Part shown: positions 54,729 to 64,000 of the stretch, piece by piece
How positions within the stretch are numbered: position 1 is the stretch's first letter
Layout of the letters: each line of letters starts with the position of its first letter
NCBI RefSeq assembly: GCF_003286085.1
Contig: NW_020825313.1
Location: 186,001-250,000 of the forward strand
DNA length: 64,000 nt
From: Drosophila persimilis
Lineage: Eukaryota > Arthropoda > Insecta > Diptera > Drosophilidae
Direction: 5' to 3'
Translations under genes and position numbers: made by a program
The notes under the pieces: generated by a model
What the model saw: the letters and a program-made list of their open reading frames with translations, nothing else
Told to the model about the DNA's origin: nothing
Database searches by the model: none

Positions 54729-55703
54729 TTATACCCGATACTCAAAATGACTATAGGGCTGTATTAGATTTGTGGTAAAAGTGGATGTGTGTAACGTCCA
54801 GAAGGAATCATTTCCGACCCCATAAAGTACATATATTCTTGATCAGCATCAATAGCGGAGTCGATTGAGGCCTATCTGTCTGTCTGTCTGTCCGTCTGTC
54901 CGTCCGTCCGCCTGTCCGTCCCCTTCAGCGCCTAGTGCTTAAAGACTATAAGAGCTACAGCAACGATGTTTTGGATCTAGACTTCTGTGATATGTCACTG
55001 CTACAAGAATATTTAAAAATTTTGCCCCGCCCCCTTCCGCCCCCACAAAGGGCGAAAATCTGTGGCATCCACAATTTTAAAGATACGAGAAAACTAAAAA
55101 CGCAGAATCGTAGAAGATGACTATATCTTCTTGAGTGCAGAATCTGAAACAGATGGTATAATTATTATAGCCAGAATCAAGAAAACAATTTCATTCGTTC
55201 TCGCTGTGTCTCTCTCTAACACACAGGTTTCATGGTCGGTTTTGCCAATTGCAAAATATGAGTTCAAGGAACTCAGAACCTATAAAAGCCAGAGCAACCA
55301 AATTTGGTATTCACACTCCTGTGATATCGGACCTTGACCATTTTATGTCAAAATTTCGCCAGACCCCCTTCCGCCCCCGCAAAGGACGAAAATCTGAGGC
55401 ATCCACAATATTGCAGATTCGAGAAAACTTAAAACGCAGAATCATAGATAATGATCATATCTATCAGATTGCTGAATCTGGATCAGATCAGATCATTTTT
55501 ATAGCCAAAAGGAACAAATCAATTTTCAGTGGCTTTTTAGCGTCCGACGTCACGCTCAGACTGATTTTCTGTCTCTCTCGCACGCACTCTTTGTCGTGTC
55601 GTTTAATATTAGCGGCGTCTGCCGGAGGAGAGTCATACTGACCAAGTATCGGGTATTGATGTAGAGTTGCGGTGTCTGCAGCAACTCACAACATTCCCCC
55701 TCG
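54729..55703 (+). repeat. DINE-1/INE-1-like repeat (right copy)
   Basis: Copy of 25556-26530, with the GTCTGTCC-type run at about 54875-54919. A couple of substitutions are visible (for example near 55005-55020). Confidence 0.6.
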
Positions 55704-55712
55704 TTTTTTATT

Positions 55713-56733
55713 TTTATTTATTAATCTTTTTTAGCCTATCCTTATGAACTTTTTGTTCCTTATCTTTCTTATTCTTTGTAATTATATTATTATTGTTTTC
55801 TATACCAACGACCTCAAAAGGTCCTATATAAGAGGGTTCTAATTTATGACCTGTTTCATTTTTTAAGTAAACTTAGTCTCCTATTTCTATTTTAAAATCG
55901 GATACTTTCTTATCATTTATTTCTTTTTGATTAATCTTATGTTTTTCTAAAAGTATTCTTCGCTCTTTTATACGCGTTTTCTAGTCTATACTTAACTTCT
56001 TTAGAATATTCTTCTATATTATATATAGGCTCTATGATAAAGTTAAATTGTATTGGTAAGTTATTTTGCCTTCCAAATACTAGTTCATATGGACAATAAT
56101 TATGAGTTACTGATAGTGTTGTGTTAAAACAATACACGAAATATTTTAACCATACGTCCCAGTCAGTTTTATCTACTGATATATATGAACGAATGTACTC
56201 ATTGAATGTCCTATGACTTCTTTCAACGGTACCTAATGTCTGGTGGTGGTGTGCTGTAGACGCGATGTTGTCTATTTTTAAATATTTGCACAAGTCAGTT
56301 ATAATGGAATTTTTGTATTCTTTTCACATGTCCGTAATGAACGTCTTCATTGGACCGTACTTCAGTATAAAAGATTCGAATATGGCTTTTGCGACAGTTG
56401 TTACACTTTTGTTTGCAACTGGAATTGCTACTAAATACTTTGTCAAATCACATATTAAAGTGATTGCGTATTCATTCTCATTTTCTGAACGTGGTAGTGG
56501 ACCAATTGTGTCTACTATCACTTTGTCAAAAGCATATTGTGGTGTTTCGGTTAGTATCATAGGTGATCTGGTGTGTTTCGTCGTTTTTGACGTCAGGCAT
56601 TTTGGACATTTATCTATGTACCTCTTTTACATGTTTAGTCATGTAGTCATGTTTATATTCCAATAATATTGTCTCTTTATTTTTGCTAGCGTTTTATTTA
56701 TGCCTGTATGACCTCCTTCAATTGGATCGTCAT
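55713..56733 (-). pseudogene. pol: 412-like integrase of E (right copy)
   Basis: Frames 56324-56560 and 55937-56293 carry Asp in VDTIGPLP, Asp in FITDM and Glu in TVERSHRTFNEYI, with the same TGA after FITDM as in the left copy. One residue differs (Glu in SENENEYA). Confidence 0.75.
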
Positions 56734-56812
56734 GGAATATAGACAATATTCGTTTTTTTTTTCTTTTTCATTATTTATTTGGGTCACCGGCTTGAGTAGC
56801 GCTACTCTTAAT

Positions 56813-58429
56813 GATTTTAAATTTTCATGCCACTTTTAGTTGGCTGATTTTAGATACACCGGCTTGTCATTCAAGCCTTTGGAAAAACTGACCTAAGTCG
56901 AGAATTCCATTGGAGTACAAATCGCTAAGATTAATTCTCGTCATTTGTGATGACTTCGTATACGTTGGGCCTAGAAGCTTTTTCAAGACTTTGCTTTGGC
57001 AATAGTTCTTGTTTATTTCCTGCGCAGGAATTGTTTTGTCTACTTTGTTGCCTGGTAATGACTTTCAGGACTTTTCTATTCATGTCAATTAGGTCGGATA
57101 TTGTTATCCTTGACAAGGCATCTGCCACAAAATTGTCTTTCCCTCTCAGATACTCTACTGTAAAATCATATTCTTCTAACTCGAGTCGCATGCGTGTTAA
57201 TTTTGAACTTGGGTATACTATAGAAAATAAATATGTTAAAGGTCTGTGATCTGTTTTAACTGTAAAGTGTTTGCCATATATATATGGTCGAAAATGTGTT
57301 ATTGTCCAATGTATTGCTGCTAGTTCTTGTTTTTCACCTTTAGTGAATGCTCTTGATGCATATGCAACTGGGAGTTGGAGTCCATTTTAGTTTTGAGTGA
57401 TTATGTGATTATGCAAACTTCTTTGCTAAAATCTGGGTACTGTAATAAATTTGGCTCAACAAGTTTATTTTGTAGGTACTGGAATGCTTTTTCACACTCT
57501 GTTGTCCATTTAAATGGGACATTCTTTTTACATAAACTTGTTATGTGCCGTGAATATTCGGCGAAGTTTTTTATAAAACGTCTATAATAATTGCAAAATG
57601 CAACGAATCTTTTAGCGCTGTCTGCGTCCGTAGGGACAGGATAATTATTGATGACGTCAAATTTTTTGTCATCTGGTAAGATTCCTTTATCTGTGCATCT
57701 GTGACCTAGAAACGTCACCTCGTGCATAAAAAATTAACATTTTTCTGGATGTAATTTCAGATTATGTTTTCTACAAAGTTTGAAAACATCTGTTAAATTT
57801 TTAATCATATGTTGTTCAGAACAACCAATAACGATTAAATCATCAATGTAAAGGAAAGCTTGTGTATGCTCAAGGCCTGAGAAAGCTATTGTCACCATTC
57901 TCTGAAATGAATTAGGCGCTTTTTTTAAACCAAATGGTAATCGCGTGAAGCGATATGAACCATTACTTGTTGAAAAAGACGTTATATTTCTTGAGTTTTC
58001 CTCAAGTTCGATTTGGTGGAAGCCTGACATTAGATCAAGGCATGAAAAATAATTAGCTCGACCCAATTGATCAAGAATATCGTCAATTTTTGGGAGTGGA
58101 AACTTATCGGACAGCAATTTTTTATTTATTTGCCGATAGTCAATTACTAATCGCAATTTATTCTCTTTAGAACCCGGAAGGGCTTTCTGTGGGACTAATA
58201 AAAGTGGGCTATTATAGGGTGAAACAGACGGTTCAACAATATTTTGTTCGATCAACTTTCCAACTTGATGCTGGATTTCTTCTATTTGGCTTTGCGGACA
58301 TCGATATGGTTCATCATCCTTAAGTCTCAGTTTTTGCTTATAGAAATTGTTCCTTGTGATTGGTTCGCTTTCAAGTCCGAGCACACCGCTAGACTGGGTG
58401 CATATTTCTTCAAGTTGTTTCTTAAACAA
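56813..58429 (-). pseudogene. pol: 412-like RT-RNase H of E (right copy)
   Basis: RT frame 57734-58429 has LDLMSGFHQIEL, RFTRLPFGLKKAP and YIDD. The TAA at 57734, the continuation MHEVTFLGHRCTDKGIL (57727) and the RNase H deletion are shared with the left copy. It has Ala in HTQAFLYIDD, the residue also found in element H, so the left copy is the changed one. Confidence 0.75.
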
Positions 58430-58489
58430 AGTTGGAAAATTTTTCTTAAATGTATTAATTACAGACTCTTTTCTATTGTCTTTGAGATT

Positions 58490-59059
58490 TTAAACGACCT
58501 CGTAGTTCGAAAGTGATTCAAATTTTATATTATTAATGCTTACTATTTGGCATGTATCTGTTGTATTTAAGAATCGGACGAAGGCATTCTGGGCTGTTGC
58601 AATCGTGTTTGCAACATAAACACCCTGTTTATTTTCCTGATTGGGAATTAAAATGTTTTCTTCTGCTGAAGACAACTCTATTTTGCGTATCACTTGGGAT
58701 CTTGCTGGAAGAAGTGCTGAATTAGTACCAGAACTAAATGTTATTCGAACATAGATAGGATACTTTAGGTTTTGCGGTCTAATTATAAACCAATCCTCGG
58801 AACTATTATAATCTAATTGGCAATTAAATGTTTTTATGAAATCTAATCCCATTATTCCATCGCAAGGGATTGCGAAATCTGGATGAAATTTGTATGAAAT
58901 AATGTATTTGTCTGTTTGGAGTTCAATTGAGGCTAGTCCTTTGGAGTTTATTACTCCTTCACCTATGCCTCGAATGTCTATAATTCTATTGATTTGGATG
59001 TCGTGAAAGACATCAGAATTTTCTTTTATAATTGAAATATCTGCACCTGTATCGATCAA
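58490..59059 (-). pseudogene. pol: 412-like aspartic protease of E (right copy)
   Basis: Identical layout to 29317-29886, with active site DTGADIS and a TAA before RT. The Met at 59059 lies within the protease and is not a real start. Confidence 0.72.
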
Positions 59060-59122
59060 AAATGTTATCTTTTTATTTGTTGTTACATTTTTGAATGATA
59101 CGAAATTGTTGAGACTTAAGTT

Positions 59123-60340
59123 AGCAGTATATATTTGATTATTTACTCTTGAGTATCTAGAGGTGTCTGGGAGTTTTCCGAACTATTTTGGGCCATTCGA
59201 ACATTATTGTTGTTGTTACAATTGTTTCTATTTTGGTTATTGCCTCGGTTGTAATTATTCCTACCTCTGTTATAACTTCGTCCACCTCTATAGTTGTTTC
59301 TGTTATTGTTGTAACAATTGTTATTGTTATAGGAATTGTAGTTACCGCGGCCATTGCCTCTACCTCTTTGCGGTGGGTAACTACCTCCTCTATTGTTGCG
59401 GCCTCGTTGAAATAATATTGCACTAGAACTTTCAGTCATTTCTGTGCTACAATGGATGTATTTACCCATTACAGCATTGAAACTAACGAAGTTACCTGCT
59501 TCTAATATCATTTTCAACTTTTCATGAATTTTTCATGAGAATTTTTCTGTTCGGGGTCTAAACCATCATCAATATATGATGCTTCCAATTGCTTTCGCAA
59601 ATTTTCGAGTTCCGTTGTATATTGTGATGCTGTTTTGCCCTTTTGTTTAGTATTTGCCAATTTAGCTTATAGTACGTCAGAATATTCTCCTTTTACGTTA
59701 CGTTTCAGCTTGGTAATGATTCCGGATATAGTAGTTTCGTCTTGTACTTTGTACAAAATTGTGCCGGTTATTTTGGATTTAATAAACTCAACTACTATAT
59801 CTTCTTGGTTTCCTTTGGTTCTTTCCACAATGCACAAAGCAGTTAGAAATCTGTTTAGTGATAGTTTTTTAAAATCAAATTCAGGGACGGAAGAGGAAAC
59901 CTGCTTCAAATATTCCCTATCTAAGGTTACTTGGTTAGTCATCGTAATTTCTGTATTTTCCTGGAGCTTTTCAATATCACTATCTGAATTGATTGTTGGT
60001 TTAGATTCATCTAAATCTTGTAACTGGTTCTCGTCGAATTCAGCTAGCTGATTTTGATTTTCTGGGATTGTTATTACAAAACTCCGTCTAATACCAATGT
60101 TATGTAATCTTGTTTTTAATAATGTTATAATTTTCTGACATTGATTTTTATGCTCCTGGTCAATTTAGCATTGACTTGGTTTATTGTTATTACTATGTTA
60201 TTGTATTGAGCTGTTAGTATTTGCGCGTGATGTATCAACGTATCTGATCTTTTTGTTTTGTCAGAATTGATACATTTTTGTGAATTCTCGAATTTGTCTT
60301 TATAATCATTTATTTTTCTCGCTAATGCATTCCATTCCAT
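59123..60340 (-). pseudogene. gag: 412-like gag of E (right copy)
   Basis: Three frames as in the left copy: 60340-60125 (MEWNALARKIN start), 59942-59667 (capsid core) and 59517-59143 (RG-rich tail). Here the tail frame stays open about 75 bases longer, to DTQE, because of a substitution near 59218. This resembles the natural end of the H gag. Confidence 0.72.
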
Positions 60341-60362
60341 TGTTCGATGGATACTGGAGTTC

Positions 60363-60638
60363 TTAGAGGTGTAAGCGCAGCATCAATATGGTTGTGGTAC
60401 CTAGTATTGCATGTGTTTCACTGATTATTTTGATCATTACGTAAGGTAATGTACTCAATACCATGGCCTTTTCAGTTTTTGAACAATTGATTAAAGGGCT
60501 TGCGATTCTTTGGAAGGTTTCTATATATTCATTCTCGAATTCAACTATTTTGATGAATTCGCGATGTTTTTGCAATATTCGCAATGCATTTACTCTAAAA
60601 TTTGGTTCGTTATTATAGATTTCGTTTATTTTGTCCAT
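60363..60638 (-). CDS. small ORF 2 of element E (right copy)
   Basis: Identical 91-codon frame to 31190-31465 (MDKINEIYNNEPNFRVNALRI). It is open and of unknown function. Confidence 0.5.
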   Translation of the reverse strand: MDKINEIYNNEPNFRVNALRILQKHREFIKIVEFENEYIETFQRIASPLINCSKTEKAMVLSTLPYVMIKIISETHAILGTTTILMLRLHL

Positions 60639-60642
60639 AATT

Positions 60643-60906
60643 TTAAACCATATCTAAATTAACTGCTCTACTTGCATATTTTTTCTTTACGCACTTATTG
60701 TGCAACTTATATAGCTTAGGTAGTGCATTTGCTAGTAACAACACAACAATCATTGTAAGCATAAATGTTATTACCTTTAAGTCGACTGATGCAGTTTCGA
60801 CATTGTTAATTACGTTTGCGGTTGAGTCCGCTAATTTAGACTCGTGGTCCAACATCTTTCCTACTTCTGATATATTATCCTCTTTTGGGATAGAATTTGA
60901 ACGCAT
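60643..60906 (-). CDS. small membrane-protein ORF of element E (right copy)
   Basis: An 87-codon frame like 31470-31733, with the same hydrophobic segment and basic KLYKLHNKCVKKK tail. It has Ile where the left copy has Thr near residue 6. Confidence 0.55.
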   Translation of the reverse strand: MRSNSIPKEDNISEVGKMLDHESKLADSTANVINNVETASVDLKVITFMLTMIVVLLLANALPKLYKLHNKCVKKKYASRAVNLDMV

Positions 60907-61708
60907 TTAACTTTAAATTCTTGTTTTTTTTTTTTTTTGTAAAAAGAATATATATACATATATTGTATTAAATGTATTTATTTATTAATTTTTTTTTTTG
61001 AGAAGGAAATATTTTTTTTAATTTGTTTGTGTTGGTAATTACTTAAAAAGTTGTCTTTTCATTTTATATCAGTTTATTCCTATTCGATCAACGCAGTGAT
61101 CTCCTGTCTAATGTTTCGTATGGCTTCACAGGCCATACTCTATTACAAGCAACGCATTTATTTTTTTATTATATTTTTCGTTCGGAGGTGCTTGTGCCGG
61201 TCTTCTTACAGGCGGTTGGGGCGCCGGTGCTGGTCTTCTTACAGGCGGTTGGGGCGCCGGTGCTGGTCTCCTTGCAACATGTGTATTTGCAGTGCGCCGA
61301 CTCCAGTGGTCCAGGGCAGTCTGTTGGGCATCTTGGTTCCGGTTTTGTTATTATGTGCTTCTTCTATATAGTCGCTTAGGATACGTATGAGTTTATTATT
61401 TGTATGTTTTTATTAGATGTTTCAGTTGTAGTGGTTGAGCTTTTTTTTTGTTCTTGCTGAATCGACTCGATATTGCCTTATTGCCTGTTTCCCACCTAAT
61501 TGTTGTGTTGGGGTCAAATAGCAGTTTTAATAACTCGGCTTTCCTATTTTTGAGCCGTTTGTTTACTCCACTGCGCCTTTTTGTTTGGCATTGCTCATCA
61601 CCTCTACTCACTCAGTACGTATTCCAGGCTTTCCAATTCCGGTCCGTTGCTGCTTATGTTGTTTGCTGCTGCTGATGTTTTTTTTTTTTCCTTAACATGT
61701 TCGTGACA
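60907..61708 (-). other. leader of element E (right copy)
   Basis: It contains the twice-repeated 33-bp unit (about 61198-61263) and lacks ~50 bp present in the left copy. No gene is supported. Confidence 0.6.
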
Positions 61709-61724
61709 CTTGTCACGGTCGCCA
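61709..61724 (-). promoter_or_regulatory. primer binding site of element E (right copy)
   Basis: TGGCGACCGTGACA on the minus strand next to the LTR end CTACA, as in the left copy. Confidence 0.8.
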
Positions 61725-62188
61725 TGTAGAAAGAGAATTGAAATATAATTTAAACAGAGAAAAACACTTCTGTTCAGTCGTTTGGTTTTGGTAGGAATGA
61801 ATCCAATTTATTCTTCATAAACTTCTTTAGCCAAAAAGTACATAATATTCTTGGTTGAGTTCTTTTGCTAAGAGCAGCGGCAGAACGGGATCACGTAGCA
61901 TGCCATATGTATGTGTATATTTATATTTGTAAGAATGTATATGCAGAAGGCATATACATTGGAATGCTCATTTGGCCACTTGGAATATATTGCCGACACT
62001 GCAGTGCTCACGCTGCAGGCCAGGCCACATACAAGGGACTGATCGTATTACAGCTCTTGAGTGCGACAAAGTGTCTTTATGTTTATGAGCGTGATACTCT
62101 ACATTAACTTCGGGCATATGACCACTTGACATATTGTATACACTACAATGCTGTGGATATATGCTTATTTGGCATACAACATACTACA
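61725..62188 (-). repeat. 5' LTR of element E (right copy)
   Basis: 464 bp, TGTAGTATGTTG to TTTCTACA. It matches 32610-33073 in length and flanking sequence. Confidence 0.8.
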
Positions 62189-64000
62189 GTAGACATGGCC
62201 ACTCCTCAGAATTCCTAAGCAGAAATTGTGGACCATCAGTCCACAATGTGCACGTTACAGTGTCAACGTCTGTTCCACGTGAGACTAAATCGCCTGGGTT
62301 TTGCTCAGTAGGAACGAGACGCCAAATCCCACCACTTGAAGATTCCTGGATTTCAGTAACTCTATTGGCCACAAACGTTGATAGCGTGGCTGGATCCCTT
62401 TCCAGCCAGTACAAGGTGACTTGGGAGTCCGACAAAGTTTATAGTTTCGAACATGAATTTGTCCAGGAGCGGTTTTACTGGAGCCCATAAAATGGATAAC
62501 AGAAGTGCTGCGCACAATTCGAGTTTTGGAATCGATTTCGTTTTGAGAGGAGATACTCGGTAAGAAGCTTAGACACGACATTTTTACCGTCACTGGTACG
62601 GATGTAAATGCAGCATCCGTACGCTTCACCTGATGCGTCCGCGAATCCATGAACCTGAACGCTTTTATGCGTGGCCAGACCAATGTTACGAGATATGGTT
62701 ATCTTGTCTAATTAAAAAAAATTTTCCTTGAATTGGTTCCAACTCGTGTGCAAACTCATGGGAACCGACTCGTCCCAATCCAACTTTTGCCGCCACAATT
62801 GCTGCAGCAATATTTTTGGCCCTAGTTACTAAGGGACATAATAACCCTAATGGGTTGAACAATCGGGACGCCACTGACAAGATGTTTCGCTTTGTAGGGG
62901 TCAATGAATCAATGATAATGACACAAATCATTTTGCGGATTCCATCGAATTCCGAGAATTTTAACAGACGAGGAAGGATCAAACGGGAGCGATTTCGCCT
63001 GGCCACTATCGGACAGCAGCTGAGGATGATTTGACGCCCACTTGGCCAACTTGAAACCCCCAGTTTCTAGGACATCACACACTTCCAGCCGAATAAGTTT
63101 TAAGACTTCATCAACGTAAAAGTCACTTTGACTTGTAATGCAATAGGATTGGACTCAGCATAAACGTCTGCCAATTCGACGAGACAGCGGATGGCCAGAA
63201 ATGGAGCTGAGGCTGTCCCATAAGTAACCGTATTCAGGCGATACGTTTGAACATCTACATTTGCCTTATCCCTCCACAGAATCAATTGGAAATTTCAGTC
63301 TTCTTCGGCGACCTGAACTTGCCTCATTTAATGAGATTAAATCGATGTTTTGCTCGATGCATCGAAAACGCCGCGTAGCTTGGTGGTTTTACTATCAGGT
63401 CTCAGGACACATTGATGTGGAATGTAGTAATGGCGTCCTGGAGGAGTGCCTGGAAGCAATAACATGTGGCCAAGGATAAACTCCATATACAGGTCATACA
63501 AATACTGATCTCGTGCAAGTCTGCGCTAGAAGTGCTAAACGACCCGACTCGAGCCAGCGTGAGGTCTGATTGAAGTTTTGTTCACAAGCCAATTGTTCAG
63601 CCTTTGACTTCTCTGGGACCTGTTCCAATTCCCAAAAGCGCTCCACTAGAGAGTCGAGAGAACAATGATCGCTACCAACTTTGCATACAGCATCCTGCGC
63701 TGATGCCTATATTTTCCTGATAAAATACATCCCAACAATGTTTTCTGGATTGATGAATGTTCGGAACTTGCCTTTAATTGACCTACACACATTAACTCAA
63801 AAAAGATTTCTAGTTCTATCAATAAGTCACCCTTAGCTGGCTTGTAAAAATGCGGGTCTGCCAGCTGAAGGCTGGTACCTTCCATTGGGCGAAATTGACA
63901 ATATTCTCGGGTTGGTATGTGGAAGTTGACCTTAATACCCAAAAATCGGAATAAAATATCGGAGTTGATACGAGATTAGACAAAAGTATGTATCTTGTGC
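62189..64000 (-). mobile_element. BEL/Pao element F (right copy, cut by window end)
   Basis: Copy of 33074-35484. Degenerate BEL pol is visible: SQVTLYWLERDPATLSTFV at 62435, SRTHQVKRTDAAF near 62650, NILSVASRLFNPLGLLCPLV near 62850. It differs from the left copy by a ~17-bp loss near 62557, three extra bases near 63175 and scattered substitutions. Only one 581-bp unit is visible before 64000. Confidence 0.75.

Larger units (their letters stand above)
55704..62188 (-). mobile_element. 412/mdg1-group element E (right copy)
   Basis: Same structure as 26531-33073: 5' LTR, Arg-type primer site, leader, two small ORFs, gag, pol, and no 3' LTR. It shares the stops and shifts of the left copy, so they predate the duplication. 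Differences include a ~50-bp loss in the leader (near 61157) and single substitutions. Confidence 0.85.
46703..64000 (+). repeat. right arm of a direct segmental duplication
   Basis: It matches 16641-35480 in order and orientation, with offset 29,253 near 22.5 kb, 29,173 over 23.4-31.7 kb, 29,115 over 32.3-33.0 kb and 29,095 near 34.5 kb. Offset changes reflect small indels. The arm runs out of the window. Missing here are the RpS9 copy and, as far as visible, the second 581-bp unit. Confidence 0.92.

Noticed and set aside
59163..59426. Plus-strand frames rich in Tyr and Cys over the gag tail (also at 29990 and 4695).
   Set aside because: They are complements of the RG/Asn-rich gag tail, which has strong codon periodicity.
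1..64000. tRNA, rRNA, bacterial-type operons, riboswitches or terminators.
   Set aside because: None seen; the content is eukaryotic retroelements with A/T-rich leaders and LTRs.

Overview
The window looks like transposon-dense (heterochromatin- or piRNA-cluster-like) DNA from a Drosophila genome. Every recognisable unit is a retroelement or a fragment of one: 17.6/297-like errantiviruses with env, 412/mdg1-like elements, BEL/Pao elements, LOA-like and CR1/Jockey-superfamily LINEs, and a DINE-1/INE-1-like repeat. The one cellular gene sequence is an intron-free, polyadenylated copy of ribosomal protein S9. I see no ordinary host gene, tRNA, rRNA or CRISPR. The species cannot be fixed from the sequence.

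Layout. 1-2425: BEL/Pao pol remnant (-). 2426-8907: 412-like element H (+), 5'-truncated, its 3' LTR cut by the next insertion. 8908-16597: errantivirus A (+), with LTR, gag, pol and env; env is split by a 0.77 kb DINE-like repeat. 16592-22332: errantivirus B (-), fused tail-to-tail to A at a 6-bp microhomology, lacking env and almost all of its 3' LTR; its pol carries the RpS9 retrocopy (18654-19402). 22333-24300: BEL gag-protease (-). 24330-25440: LOA-like LINE RT (-). 25556-26530: DINE-like repeat. 26531-33073: 412-like element E (-), with 5' LTR and PBS. 33074-36190: degenerate BEL element F (-), containing a 581-bp tandem duplication. 36191-44174: element G (+), with long LTRs, gag and protease but no RT; a LINE with an open EN-RT frame sits inside its 5' LTR. 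44175-45576: a displaced pol piece D (-). 45577-51587: errantivirus C (-), with an intact 1059-codon pol. 51588-64000: a second copy of the 22333-35480 series.

The dominant large-scale feature is a direct segmental duplication. About 16.64-35.48 kb is repeated at about 46.70-64.00 kb with only scattered substitutions and small indels, including the insertion junction of B/C into the BEL element. The RpS9 copy and the 581-bp tandem duplication are seen only in the left arm. A and B together form a multi-kilobase inverted repeat.

From about 16.6 kb to the end nearly all elements except G lie on the minus strand, as in uni-strand piRNA clusters. That role is a hypothesis, not shown by the sequence. 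Most frames carry stops, frameshifts or deletions. Those that look open are C pol, B gag, the LINE EN-RT frame, the small membrane ORFs of the 412-like elements and RpS9.
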